Shown here in pieces: positions 25,274 through 34,200 of a stretch of DNA of 64,000 nucleotides (position 1 is its first letter; every line of letters starts with the position of its first letter). A model generated the notes under the pieces. That model saw nothing but the letters and a program-made list of their open reading frames with translations. It was not told the origin of the DNA and made no database searches. The DNA is taken from positions 744,001 through 808,000 of the forward strand of contig JACJYQ010000001.1 of the NCBI GenBank assembly GCA_020636025.1, given 5' to 3'. The DNA is from Lewinellaceae bacterium. Its GTDB lineage: Bacteria; Bacteroidota; Bacteroidia; Chitinophagales; Saprospiraceae. Position numbers and translations under genes: made by a program.

Positions 25274-26350
25274 ATGGGTATTCATCAAAGAACAAAATCT
25301 CTGGCCTCGCGGCAAAATGAATTGGCGGACACATTTTTTCAATTAAAGGTATTGAATGGGTCAGCGAGAAGTGATAAGCGTTTTCCGGCATTTTCGGAGA
25401 TGGTTAAAAAGACCATTGAACAACAGGAAGGATTGAAACCATCAAGGATTGAAATCTTTCAGGTAAATGTAGGCAAGCTTTGCAATCAGTCCTGTGCGCA
25501 TTGTCATGTGGATGCCGGACCAGACAGGAAGGAGGAGAATATGAGCCGAGAAACCTTCGAACTGTGTCTGGATATCTTGTCACGATATGATATCCCTACG
25601 GTGGATATTACGGGAGGTGCCCCGGAAATGAATCCAAATTTCAGATGGTTTGTGGAAGAGTGTAGAAAGCTGGGTAAGCACATACTTAACCGTTGCAACC
25701 TAACCATCATAATGTCAAATCCCAAATACCGGGATTTGCCTCATTTTTTTGCGCAAAACAACATAGAGGTAATATCTTCTTTACCTCATTATTCTGCGAT
25801 AAGAACGGATAGCCAGCGAGGAGAAGGCGTTTTCAACGATTCCATTGAAGCCATCAGGTTATTAAACGAAGTTGGGTATGGCAAAGAAGATTCAGACTTA
25901 AAACTAAACCTGGTTTACAACCCAACAGGAACTTTCCTACCAGGCAATCAAAGTGCCCTGGAAGCAGATTTCAAAAAACAGCTTGCCAGAAAATACGATG
26001 TCGTTTTCAATGATTTATACGCCATCACCAACATGCCCATCAGTCGCTTTCTGGACTATCTATTAGAATCCGGTCAATACGAATCCTACATGCAAAGCCT
26101 GGTGGATGCTTTTAACCCCGGAGCTGTTGCCGGGTTGATGTGCCGAAACACTATTTCCGTTTCATTCGATGGTTATCTATATGATTGTGATTTCAATCAA
26201 ATGCTTGATTTGAAGATTAACGGCGGCAAAACTCACCTAAAAGATTTTGACCTGAGCGAGCTGGAATCACGTACCATCGTCCTGAACCAGCATTGTTACG
26301 GATGTACAGCCGGCGCCGGTTCAAGCTGTGGCGGACAGGTGGCTAATTAG
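25274..26350 (+). CDS. arsS: Arsenosugar biosynthesis radical SAM protein ArsS
   Basis: A 358-residue radical SAM enzyme. The iron-sulfur motif is CNQSCAHCHVDAGP (about 72-85), then DITGGAPEMNPNF, RCNLTIIM, and the C-terminal DUF3641-type region with CRNTISVSFDGYLYDCDFNQ and HCYGCTAGAGSSCGG, which would bind further clusters. Family knowledge: ArsS attaches the SAM-derived deoxyadenosyl (ribosyl) group to dimethylated arsenic. No arsM methyltransferase or ars operon gene is in the window. The last codons (GCT AAT TAG) already lie in the first unit of the 16-bp repeat array, so the array abuts the gene end. Confidence 0.9.
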   Translation: MGIHQRTKSLASRQNELADTFFQLKVLNGSARSDKRFPAFSEMVKKTIEQQEGLKPSRIEIFQVNVGKLCNQSCAHCHVDAGPDRKEENMSRETFELCLDILSRYDIPTVDITGGAPEMNPNFRWFVEECRKLGKHILNRCNLTIIMSNPKYRDLPHFFAQNNIEVISSLPHYSAIRTDSQRGEGVFNDSIEAIRLLNEVGYGKEDSDLKLNLVYNPTGTFLPGNQSALEADFKKQLARKYDVVFNDLYAITNMPISRFLDYLLESGQYESYMQSLVDAFNPGAVAGLMCRNTISVSFDGYLYDCDFNQMLDLKINGGKTHLKDFDLSELESRTIVLNQHCYGCTAGAGSSCGGQVAN

Positions 26351-26381
26351 CTAATGAGCTAATTTGATAATGAGCTAATTT
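26342..26381. repeat. 16-bp tandem array (GAGCTAATTTGATAAT), left part
   Basis: About two and a half units beginning at the last codons of arsS. The array continues to the right of the transposase element (27688-27733). Joining the flanks at the 6-base duplication restores an uninterrupted array, which shows it predates the insertion. Confidence 0.85.
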
Positions 26382-26423
26382 CAATAGTCCGTTCAGAACC
26401 CGGACATATTTGTTAAAATAAAA

Positions 26424-26471
26424 ATAGGTCACTAAGTTTGGGTTACGACACACCAACCTTATGTGACCTAT
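26424..26471 (+). promoter_or_regulatory. Hairpin covering the transposase start codon
   Basis: ATAGGTCAC (26424-26432) pairs perfectly with GTGACCTAT (26463-26471), and AAGTTTGG pairs with CCAACCTT inside with one mismatch. The right arm includes the first two bases of the ATG at 26470. Read-through RNA from arsS would fold it and hide the start, as known for several IS elements; a start inside the element would lack the left arm. Confidence 0.6.
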
Positions 26472-27648
26472 GAAAGAAAGTATTACAAGAATACTCACGA
26501 CAATATTGCACACAATTGGCGTATCAAACAAGCGTGACAAGGATTTTTGGATAAATTTTTTTGAAGTACTGCTACATATGCGAGGCCGTAAGAACTATAC
26601 CAACATTTCACGCTATGGCTCCTTTGGGGAAAGCACGCTTCGTCGTCGCCTTGGCCAGTTATTTGATTGGCCAGCTTTTCACAAGGCGCTATTGTCGCAT
26701 GTTGTATCACCAGATTCACCTGTGATCGGTGTACTGGATTGTAGTTTTATACATAAATCTGGTAGCAAAACCTATGGACTAGATAAATTCTGGTCCAGCG
26801 TTGCCGGCAAATCCCTCAAGGGGCTTGAGGTAAGTGTGTTAGGTGCTGTTGAAGTATTAAGCCGCCGAGCCTGGGCTTTAGATGTTCAACAAACACCAAG
26901 TGGTGTAAACCGTTTGGACACTTACATGACCCAATTGAGCCGAATGTTGTCGCATTTGCCACAAATAAAGTATTGGGTGGCTGATAGTTTTTATGCTAAA
27001 GTGAAAGTATTCAACTTGATGAATAGTCAAGGGTACTTCCTCATCAGTCAACTGCGTAACGATGCTAATTTACGCTACATAGAACCCTCGACTCAACGCA
27101 GAAAACCTGGTCGAAAACCTAAATGGGGCGAAAAAGTGGATTTTTCAGAACTCAGCTTATGGCAATACCTCAAACGGGACTTTATAGCTCCACACCTACA
27201 TCTTTACACTCAAGAACTTTACAGCCCCCAATTCAAATGCCGCTTGCGTGTGGTTTTGGTAAAAAACATCAAAAGTGGCGCTTACCAGATAATCGCTTCA
27301 TCAAATCCCAAACAAGATCCTCGACAAGTCATTGCATATTACCAGCTCCGGTTTCAAATTGAGTTTCTATTCCGGGATGCCAAACAGTTCGCCGGCTTAG
27401 AACATGCTCAAACCAGGAAACAACAAAACCTCAACAACCACTTCAACATAAGTTTCGCTCAGGTTAACCTTATGAATGCACTTCAATTACATTTACCCAA
27501 AATAACCTCAAAGAACTCTTTAATCAGGGTCGCTTTTAATACCACCTTGATCCATTCGCTAATTCACAAACTCGGACTTGAACCCGAATTTGTGAATTCT
27601 AAATGCAAAATCGATTACTTTTATAACTACGGCGCTTTCGCCGCTTGA
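26470..27648 (+). CDS. IS4-family-type DDE transposase
   Basis: A 392-residue RNase H-fold transposase. The first catalytic Asp is in VIGVLDCSFIHKSG, the second in YWVADSFYAK, and the Glu is in YQLRFQIEFLFRDAK, which fits the Y-(2)-R-(3)-E-(6)-K signature of the IS4 family exactly. The N terminus (to residue 85) has a helical DNA-binding region (TRILTTILHTIGVSNKRD). No stop or frameshift interrupts it, so it should be active. It starts in the hairpin at 26424-26471 and ends 39 bases before the right terminal repeat. Confidence 0.93.
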   Translation: MKESITRILTTILHTIGVSNKRDKDFWINFFEVLLHMRGRKNYTNISRYGSFGESTLRRRLGQLFDWPAFHKALLSHVVSPDSPVIGVLDCSFIHKSGSKTYGLDKFWSSVAGKSLKGLEVSVLGAVEVLSRRAWALDVQQTPSGVNRLDTYMTQLSRMLSHLPQIKYWVADSFYAKVKVFNLMNSQGYFLISQLRNDANLRYIEPSTQRRKPGRKPKWGEKVDFSELSLWQYLKRDFIAPHLHLYTQELYSPQFKCRLRVVLVKNIKSGAYQIIASSNPKQDPRQVIAYYQLRFQIEFLFRDAKQFAGLEHAQTRKQQNLNNHFNISFAQVNLMNALQLHLPKITSKNSLIRVAFNTTLIHSLIHKLGLEPEFVNSKCKIDYFYNYGAFAA

Positions 27649-27687
27649 TTTCGTTAAAATAACATAGCCGTTTTGATCGGACTATTG

Positions 27688-27733
27688 TAATTTGATAATG
27701 AGCTAATTCGATAATGAGCTAATTTGATAATGA
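27688..27733. repeat. 16-bp tandem array, right part
   Basis: Nearly three units of GAGCTAATTTGATAAT (one with C for T: CTAATTCGATAAT) continue from the right end of the IS. Confidence 0.85.
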
Positions 27734-27763
27734 TATCCTTAACTTCGTTAAGAAAAATTATTT

Positions 27764-27784
27764 GTTCATTGTTCATTGTTCATT
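27764..27784. repeat. GTTCATT triplet tandem repeat
   Basis: Three exact 7-base units, 33 bases before the lipoprotein start codon. The unit length equals that of the GCGGAGT array, but the sequence is unrelated. Confidence 0.8.
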
Positions 27785-27816
27785 GCCCTCCACTCAGCAT
27801 TCCAAAGGCTTACAGT

Positions 27817-28704
27817 ATGAAAACAACCTACCTAAAATCATTTCTGGGTTTAACTGCTCTTTTACTCTTATTCTCCTGCAATTTGCTTAAAAACCAGGTC
27901 GACAGAATTGATATTGATTCTTTGCTGGCCAAAACTCAACCTCGCATTGACAGTTTGTCGATAAGCGCAGGGAGATATGCCACCATTGGAGCCAGTGAAA
28001 GGGCTGAATTGCTTTCAAAAAGTCTGATTCAGGGTTTGAAGGGATCTGTTGACACACTTGACCCTGACATTCAAAAGATTTTCAGGACTATTGACAGCAT
28101 TGGAAATTTGTCGAATGAGCAATTGGTAAAAATGGGGATGACACTCGACAGTAGTCTGAACAACCTAAAAGCGAGTATAGAAGACAAGGAATTCAGAGCT
28201 TACCTGGTTTCAACAATAGAAATGCTAACTGGTAGGCTGAGGAAGGATACCAAGTATCTACTAAGTGATATGATACAAGCGAGTCTGGACTCACTGGGTA
28301 CCGGTTCTTCAAAAGATAAGGTAAGAAAGATCATTAGCGATCTTTTGGGCGAGGACACCAAGGCTCAGGCACAATCACTTGTCCAGGGAGCTCTGCAACC
28401 CACCATGGATACTTTGCTGGCCAGGATCGACAAGATTGTGCACAAGGATGTTCCCTTCGTTCAAAGGCAGGCGAATAAGCTTCTACTCATGCTGGGTTTA
28501 ATTGCTGCCGGAATTATTGGCTTTGTCTGGTACCAACGCCGCAAATACGCGAGGTTGGTAAATTTGCTCACCTATGAAATAGACAAAATGCCTTCACAGG
28601 AACAATATGATGATCTCACCAACAAGATCAAGAGCGAAGCACAAAAGAATGGTTTGGAGCCTCTTCTTCGGGACGTGCTGAAAGAACAGGGAATTAACAA
28701 TTGA
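27817..28704 (+). CDS. Lipoprotein with a C-terminal transmembrane helix, function unknown
   Basis: A 295-residue protein with a lipoprotein signal (LGLTALLLLFSC). The middle (about 30-215) is almost all helical with spaced hydrophobic residues and many Asp/Ser (QPRIDSLSISAGRYATIGAS), consistent with a coiled domain. A helix LLLMLGLIAAGIIGFVWYQR (about 225-245) is followed by a charged cytoplasmic tail with EIDKMPSQEQYDDLTNKIK. The frame opens upstream at 27724, but the ATG at 27817 starts the lipoprotein signal and follows the tandem repeats. It is convergent with the ABC permease gene with 2 bases between. I do not recognise its family. Confidence 0.7.
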   Translation: MKTTYLKSFLGLTALLLLFSCNLLKNQVDRIDIDSLLAKTQPRIDSLSISAGRYATIGASERAELLSKSLIQGLKGSVDTLDPDIQKIFRTIDSIGNLSNEQLVKMGMTLDSSLNNLKASIEDKEFRAYLVSTIEMLTGRLRKDTKYLLSDMIQASLDSLGTGSSKDKVRKIISDLLGEDTKAQAQSLVQGALQPTMDTLLARIDKIVHKDVPFVQRQANKLLLMLGLIAAGIIGFVWYQRRKYARLVNLLTYEIDKMPSQEQYDDLTNKIKSEAQKNGLEPLLRDVLKEQGINN

Positions 28705-28706
28705 AA

Positions 28707-30419
28707 TTAATCTTCAAATCCTCGCTCTCCTAATGTTTCCCAACTTGTTTTCTTTATCGATTGCACCAAAAGGAATACAATAGTTAGGGATATGGGGATA
28801 CAAATGAAAACAGCCAAAGTCATTTTATAAATAAAGAAATGAATAGCTCCAACCAGGCCACTTATTACCAACATTCCCATACCTGTAACCAGTTGTGAGC
28901 CTTGTACAATTTCCGTAAGCGGTTTAGAAAATGGCAGTTTTCTGTATCCAATTATGGCTACGGCAAAGCAAATCAACAACAAATTGCTTAGCGCCAGTAC
29001 GATATTAGGCAGGGTTTTTATGCCACCCAACACAAGGCAGGTCCCTATAGCCAAAACAGCTATAATGAGCACAAATTGCGAAATGACGGCTTTTATAGCG
29101 CCGCTGATCAGTTCGCCAGGTTTTGAGAGGGGTGAACTATAAAACATCCAGGATGCCTTATACAGATTTGAATAAATGATGTTGGGTAGAGCTACGGTCA
29201 CAATAATTATACAGAAATAAATAGCAAACAGCGGTTTGAAACTGTTGTTAAAGGCATCAGAACCAATATTCATTTTCTGATTTCTGACGAACATCATGAC
29301 AATTAACACTACAAAGTACCCAATGGCAGGAAATGTTTTCACCTTAAAATCCCGGTTCCTTCTCATTAATTTCCATGCAAATAAAAAACCGGTCTTTTCA
29401 CATGTATTTGTACAGAAAACCTGGGAAAGTCGTTTAGCAAAACTTGAGCTTGATTCTATTGTTTTTACACTTTTTACTTCCGTCTCTGCACCTGAAGCGC
29501 CTGAGATCATGGCAAGTTTTTGATTAAAGGCGGGTGCCAGAAATTTAATCACCAGATACAGGCTGGCAATTGGCACTAAAAAGGCCAGCAATGCTGCGAA
29601 AATCTCCTGAGGGCTGCCGCCCAATGTGTTGATTGAATTAAATGCATTGGCAAACCAATAAGGTGGGTAAAATAACATCCACCAGTCTTTTGGCACTGCA
29701 AATTCCTCCCATTGACTGTTTTCCATTAAGCGGGGAACAATTTGATAGGAGCCGTAAATAAGTATGGCGAATCCTATCTGGATGTAAGCAATGGTATTTT
29801 TAAACTTTTCAGCTGTTGTATACCGCAGAATCAGGATGTAGATTGAATTTATGAGGAATATTGCAAAAAGGACTACGAAAAACGCGATCAATAAAAAGAG
29901 AAAACCTGCAATGGGGCCTGCTTTTATTATCAAATAAATAAATGTTGGCAACAGCATAGGTGTTACCAGTTTTGTAATATGAATCAGGATGTGAAGCAGT
30001 CGGGCAACCACAATTGTTTGATCATTAACCGGCTTCGGAAGTATGATGTTATTATCCCTGGTATCGATTAGTACAGCAGTAAAATCACTTACGAGCGCCA
30101 TACTGAGGAACACTATAAAGAGCGTAAAAACAAATGTCAGTTGTGTAACATACTCATGTCCTATAAAAAAGCCGATGAGATACATGAGACCCATGAGGAA
30201 GCTGCTGAACATGGTCCATAAGGTCGCATTGCTCACTTCTTTTTCGCGATGCTGAGCCGACCTGGTAGCTTGCATAACGTTGGGCCTTCGGTCGTCCATA
30301 ACAAGTTTGTAGGTCAGGATCGATTTCAACATTTCTGATTGCACGCCCCAGTTTCTGTACAAACTGGCAGGCGACATCACCAGAAAAAGAAAGAATCTAT
30401 TTATCCAGCTGTTTTCCAT
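28707..30419 (-). CDS. ABC-2-type exporter permease
   Basis: A 570-residue integral membrane protein with about 12 hydrophobic helices (for example FVFTLFIVFLSMALVS, FLFLLIAFFVVLFAIFLINS, MGMLVISGLVGAIHFF). The loop VLIDTRDNNIILPKPVNDQT resembles large Bacteroidota/Firmicutes ABC-2 permeases. The central cytoplasmic loop (about 310-345) is charged and serine-rich. It has no nucleotide-binding domain; that is supplied by the gene 6 bases upstream. The substrate is unknown. Confidence 0.8.
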   Translation of the reverse strand: MENSWINRFFLFLVMSPASLYRNWGVQSEMLKSILTYKLVMDDRRPNVMQATRSAQHREKEVSNATLWTMFSSFLMGLMYLIGFFIGHEYVTQLTFVFTLFIVFLSMALVSDFTAVLIDTRDNNIILPKPVNDQTIVVARLLHILIHITKLVTPMLLPTFIYLIIKAGPIAGFLFLLIAFFVVLFAIFLINSIYILILRYTTAEKFKNTIAYIQIGFAILIYGSYQIVPRLMENSQWEEFAVPKDWWMLFYPPYWFANAFNSINTLGGSPQEIFAALLAFLVPIASLYLVIKFLAPAFNQKLAMISGASGAETEVKSVKTIESSSSFAKRLSQVFCTNTCEKTGFLFAWKLMRRNRDFKVKTFPAIGYFVVLIVMMFVRNQKMNIGSDAFNNSFKPLFAIYFCIIIVTVALPNIIYSNLYKASWMFYSSPLSKPGELISGAIKAVISQFVLIIAVLAIGTCLVLGGIKTLPNIVLALSNLLLICFAVAIIGYRKLPFSKPLTEIVQGSQLVTGMGMLVISGLVGAIHFFIYKMTLAVFICIPISLTIVFLLVQSIKKTSWETLGERGFED

Positions 30420-30425
30420 CCTATG

Positions 30426-31199
30426 TTATTCGAAAGCACTCATTAAATCGTTTGCCGCCCTGTCAGAACCCTCTTTTGCAGTAAGGCGGGCGAATATTTG
30501 TTCGAGACTGGAGTTTTCAACCTGGTTTTTGAGTTCGTCAAAACTCCCATCTGCCACTATCCTACCCTGATCTATCAATATGATCCTGTGACTCACTTTT
30601 TCAACAACATCCATCATGTGGCTACAGTAAAAAATGGTTTTCCCTTCTTTTGCCAGGTTACTTATGAGCTCTTTTACCATAATCACACTATTGGCATCGA
30701 GTCCGCTCAGAGGCTCATCCAGAAAAATAATCTCGGGATTGTGAATCAACCCACTGATCAGCAGCACTTTTTGCTTCATGCCTTTGCTGAAAGTGTCCAT
30801 TCGCTGGTTGATGCTTGCCTGTAATCCAAAAGCCTGCATCATTTTATCAATTCTTCGGGAGCAAACGTCAGCATCCATACCATACAGGTTGCCCATAAAC
30901 GTTAAAAATTCTGCCGGAGTTAGCACCTCGTACAACTCTGCCTGTTCAGGTACGTAGCCAATTTTCTTTTTGATTTCGACCGAATTTCCCTTCATGTCAA
31001 TTCCAGTTACGGTAACCTCTCCTTTGAAATCACTCAAAAGCCCGGTGAGAATTTTAACGGTTGTGCTTTTCCCGGCGCCATTTGGCCCTATATAGCCCAA
31101 AACCTGGCCACGGTACACATCAAGGTCGATGCCACCTAACACTTGTTTTTTACCGTACCATTTTTCCAGATTGCGGATACGAATTACTGGATCTGACAT
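30426..31199 (-). CDS. ABC exporter ATP-binding protein
   Basis: A 257-residue ATPase: Walker A GPNGAGKSTTVKILTGLL (about 37-55), signature FSKGMKQKVLLISGLIHNP, Walker B IIFLDEPLSGLD and the switch His in FYCSHMMD. The pattern is that of the DrrA/NatA-type (ABC-2 exporter) group. It lies 12 bases downstream of the SprB-repeat adhesin gene and 6 bases before the permease, all on one strand, so the three may form a single transcript. Confidence 0.9.
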   Translation of the reverse strand: MSDPVIRIRNLEKWYGKKQVLGGIDLDVYRGQVLGYIGPNGAGKSTTVKILTGLLSDFKGEVTVTGIDMKGNSVEIKKKIGYVPEQAELYEVLTPAEFLTFMGNLYGMDADVCSRRIDKMMQAFGLQASINQRMDTFSKGMKQKVLLISGLIHNPEIIFLDEPLSGLDANSVIMVKELISNLAKEGKTIFYCSHMMDVVEKVSHRIILIDQGRIVADGSFDELKNQVENSSLEQIFARLTAKEGSDRAANDLMSAFE

Positions 31200-31211
31200 A
31201 TAACTTTAGTT

Positions 31212-34200
31212 TTAGCGAACCAAAGTTACATCTCCACTAAATATCTCGGTTACTCCATCAATAAATAACACTTCTGCCATCCAGACAAATACGTCCGGAT
31301 TCAGATCCTTGTTTTTGAATGTACCATCCCATCCTGCATATTCATCATTTGTTTTAATGTGCTCGGCTTTGTAAATATGACCACCCCAGCGGTTATATAC
31401 AGACAGGCTAACAATTTCATCGACAGATGCATCTGAGAACAAGGTGAAAAAATCATTGATGCCGTCTCCGTTCGGGCTAAAGACATTGGGCGCGTACAAA
31501 TTTCTTTTCCTGATGATCTGGTAACAAATACTATCCCGGAAAACGCAGCCTTTTATGCTTCGCACAAGCACTTCCTGACAACCTGGTACAATTGGTTGAA
31601 AGCTGTAATGGTCACAATTTGCACAACTCAAAGAATCCGTTGAACCGAACCATGTATAATCCAAAACCTGATAAGGCGGAATACTTGTATGAGCTGTCAA
31701 TTCAAGATATTCGCCTAATTGCAATTGCAGATTTCCATCGACTACTACTTCCGGTATTTCGGGATTTATAAGTTGATGCGAAATTGAATCAATACAGCCA
31801 TGTGAATCTGTGATGGATACTGAGTAATAACCAGCTAACAATCCGAATATCCCGTCAACTTGATCACCAGTATTCCAGACATAGTCGTAGGGGCCTACTC
31901 CACCGCTGGCTGAAACTTTCAGACTTCCATCTGAGTAGCCAAAACATGAAATTTCCGACTCCTGAATATCCGGTAAAATCGGCGGCGGTTGGTTTATTTG
32001 AGTTGACAGCTCCAACAAACAACCATGGTCATCATGAACGGTAATGGCATAATTACCGATGGCAAGTCCTGATGCATTTTCACCAGTTGAGCCATTACTC
32101 CAGTCATACACATACGGGGGTATTCCACCTGAAATGGACAGCTCTGCGCTACCATCCTGCCCCTCGTAACAGGAAACATCAGTAACTGAGCTATTGCCTT
32201 GCAAGGCTGTGGCTTGTGTTACAACAACTGAATTTGTTGTTGAACAATTGTGAGAGTCAAAAACCGTCACCGCATAGGTGCCGGCGGTCAAATTTTGTGC
32301 GGTCTGATTTGAAGATCCATTGTTCCAAACAAAAGAATAGGGGGCAATACCGCCAGAAGCAGACAATGCTGCCTGCCCATCACCGCCACCAAAACAGCTG
32401 ACTGCTTCAGAATTCATGGTTGTTACTAAAGGAGGTGGCTCGCTCAAGACAACGCTCTGCATGCTCAAACATCCATTCACATCTTCAACCGTTACTTGAT
32501 AATTGCCAACCGCCAATTGATAAACCTGGTCGGTTTGTTCTCCTGTACTCCATAAATAGTGATACGGGGAAACGCCCCCGGATGCAGAAATTGATACATA
32601 GCCATCGAGACCACCAAAGCAAGTAATGTCAACGCCCTCAATGATTGATTGTAGCGTCGATGGCTCTCCTACAACAATTACTTCAGCAATGCTGCAGCCA
32701 TGAGCATCTGTTACGGTTACCGGATACGTCCCTGATGCAATGTTAGATTGCAGGCTATCTGAGGCGCCATTTTCCCAGGCAAATACATAAGGAGAAGTTC
32801 CACCAGATGTGTGGACAATAGCAGAACCATCCTGACTGCCGTTGCAGGACGCGTCTGCTACGGTAGAATCAAATATTAATGGCGGCGGTTCATTAATTTT
32901 TACGGAGTCAAATTGTATGCAACCATTTGCGTCTTCTATCATCACCGAATGTGTGCCCGGGCCTGCATTCCACATTTGATCATTATTACTTCCAGTATCC
33001 CAATGGTAAGTGTAAGGTGCAGTGCCACCAGTCACAATCACATTTGCAGAGCCGTCTTCAGCTTCAAAACAGGAAATGTTGATATGGGTAATGTTGCTTT
33101 GTAGCGCCGAAGGTTCCAGGATGAAAACAGAATCCAAAATCAGGCATGAATTTGAATCTGTTATAGTGACTTGATAAGCTCCTGAAGGGACATTGGAGAG
33201 TTGACTTTGAACGTCACCGGTATTCCATAAATACTGATATGGCGGCGTCCCGCCAGATGACATGATGACTGCCTGCCCGTCATTGCCAGCATAACAGCTC
33301 ACATTAGTTTGAGTAATTGAACTGGCGAATTCTGGAGGTTGCGTCACTGACAAAGTATCAACGACCATGCATCCATTTGCATCCAGTATGGTAACCTGAT
33401 AATCAGCAGCCACAAGTCCACTGATCAGGGTAGAAGATTCTCCATTTTCCCAAGAATAAGTAAAAGGAGGGGTGCCTCCTGTAATAGCTACTTCCGCACT
33501 CCCGTCATGAGCACCAAAACATGAAATTGTTTGTATATTGGTTTGGGTTAATAAACCAGGTGGCTCGGAAATAACAATGGAATCCATACCAGTGCATCCA
33601 TGCACGTCGGTAACCGTAACCTGATAATTCCCGGAACCCAGATTGAATAATCCGGCCGTGGTGTTTCCAGTATTCCACTCGTAAGTAAAAGGTGCAGAAC
33701 CCGATGAGGGTGTGACCAAGCTGCTTCCGTTGTTCATTCCATGGCAACTAGGTTCCTCACTCAGCATTTGCAGTTGAATGCCTGGTTGTTGTTGCAACAG
33801 AATGGTTTCAGAGGCAACCCGGCAGTTTGGTGTATTGAGATTCCCTGCCTGGTTTGCCATCAGCAGTCTTACCAATGTACTGTCATTAGGGCTCTGAAGT
33901 GTAAGGATGGAATCTGTTTCCCCAACAATATCAATCCAGCTTCCACCTTCAAATATTTGCCATTGAAAAACTGGTGTGCTGCTTGGCAAGTTTTTAATTC
34001 CGGGATCAATTTCAACACTTGTACCCGCGCAAAAAGGAACCGTTCCCGACACTTCAATAGTGGAGCTGCAGGCCCTAAATGTGATATTGTCAATGGCCAG
34101 GTCGTTTCCACCCCCACCAGGTGCGTTATTTCTCATACCCAGGATGGCAGAGGTTTGACCCGGACTGCTGATAAAGGAAAACTTGATTGTGTGCCATTGC

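Larger units (their letters stand above)
26382..27687 (+). mobile_element. IS4-like insertion sequence, apparently intact
   Basis: A 1306-base element. Its ends are imperfect inverted repeats: the left CAATAGTCCGTTCAGAAC and right end (reverse complement CAATAGTCCGATCAAAAC) share the first 10 bases and most of 18. It is flanked by TAATTT on both sides (26376-26381 and 27688-27693), consistent with a 6-base target duplication. One full-length transposase is inside. TAATTT is also part of the target tandem repeat, so the duplication length rests on the array register. Confidence 0.85.

Noticed and set aside
26342..27733. 16-bp array as a CRISPR or phage attachment site
   Set aside because: The units are adjacent and short, and the only insertion is an IS with its own terminal repeats.
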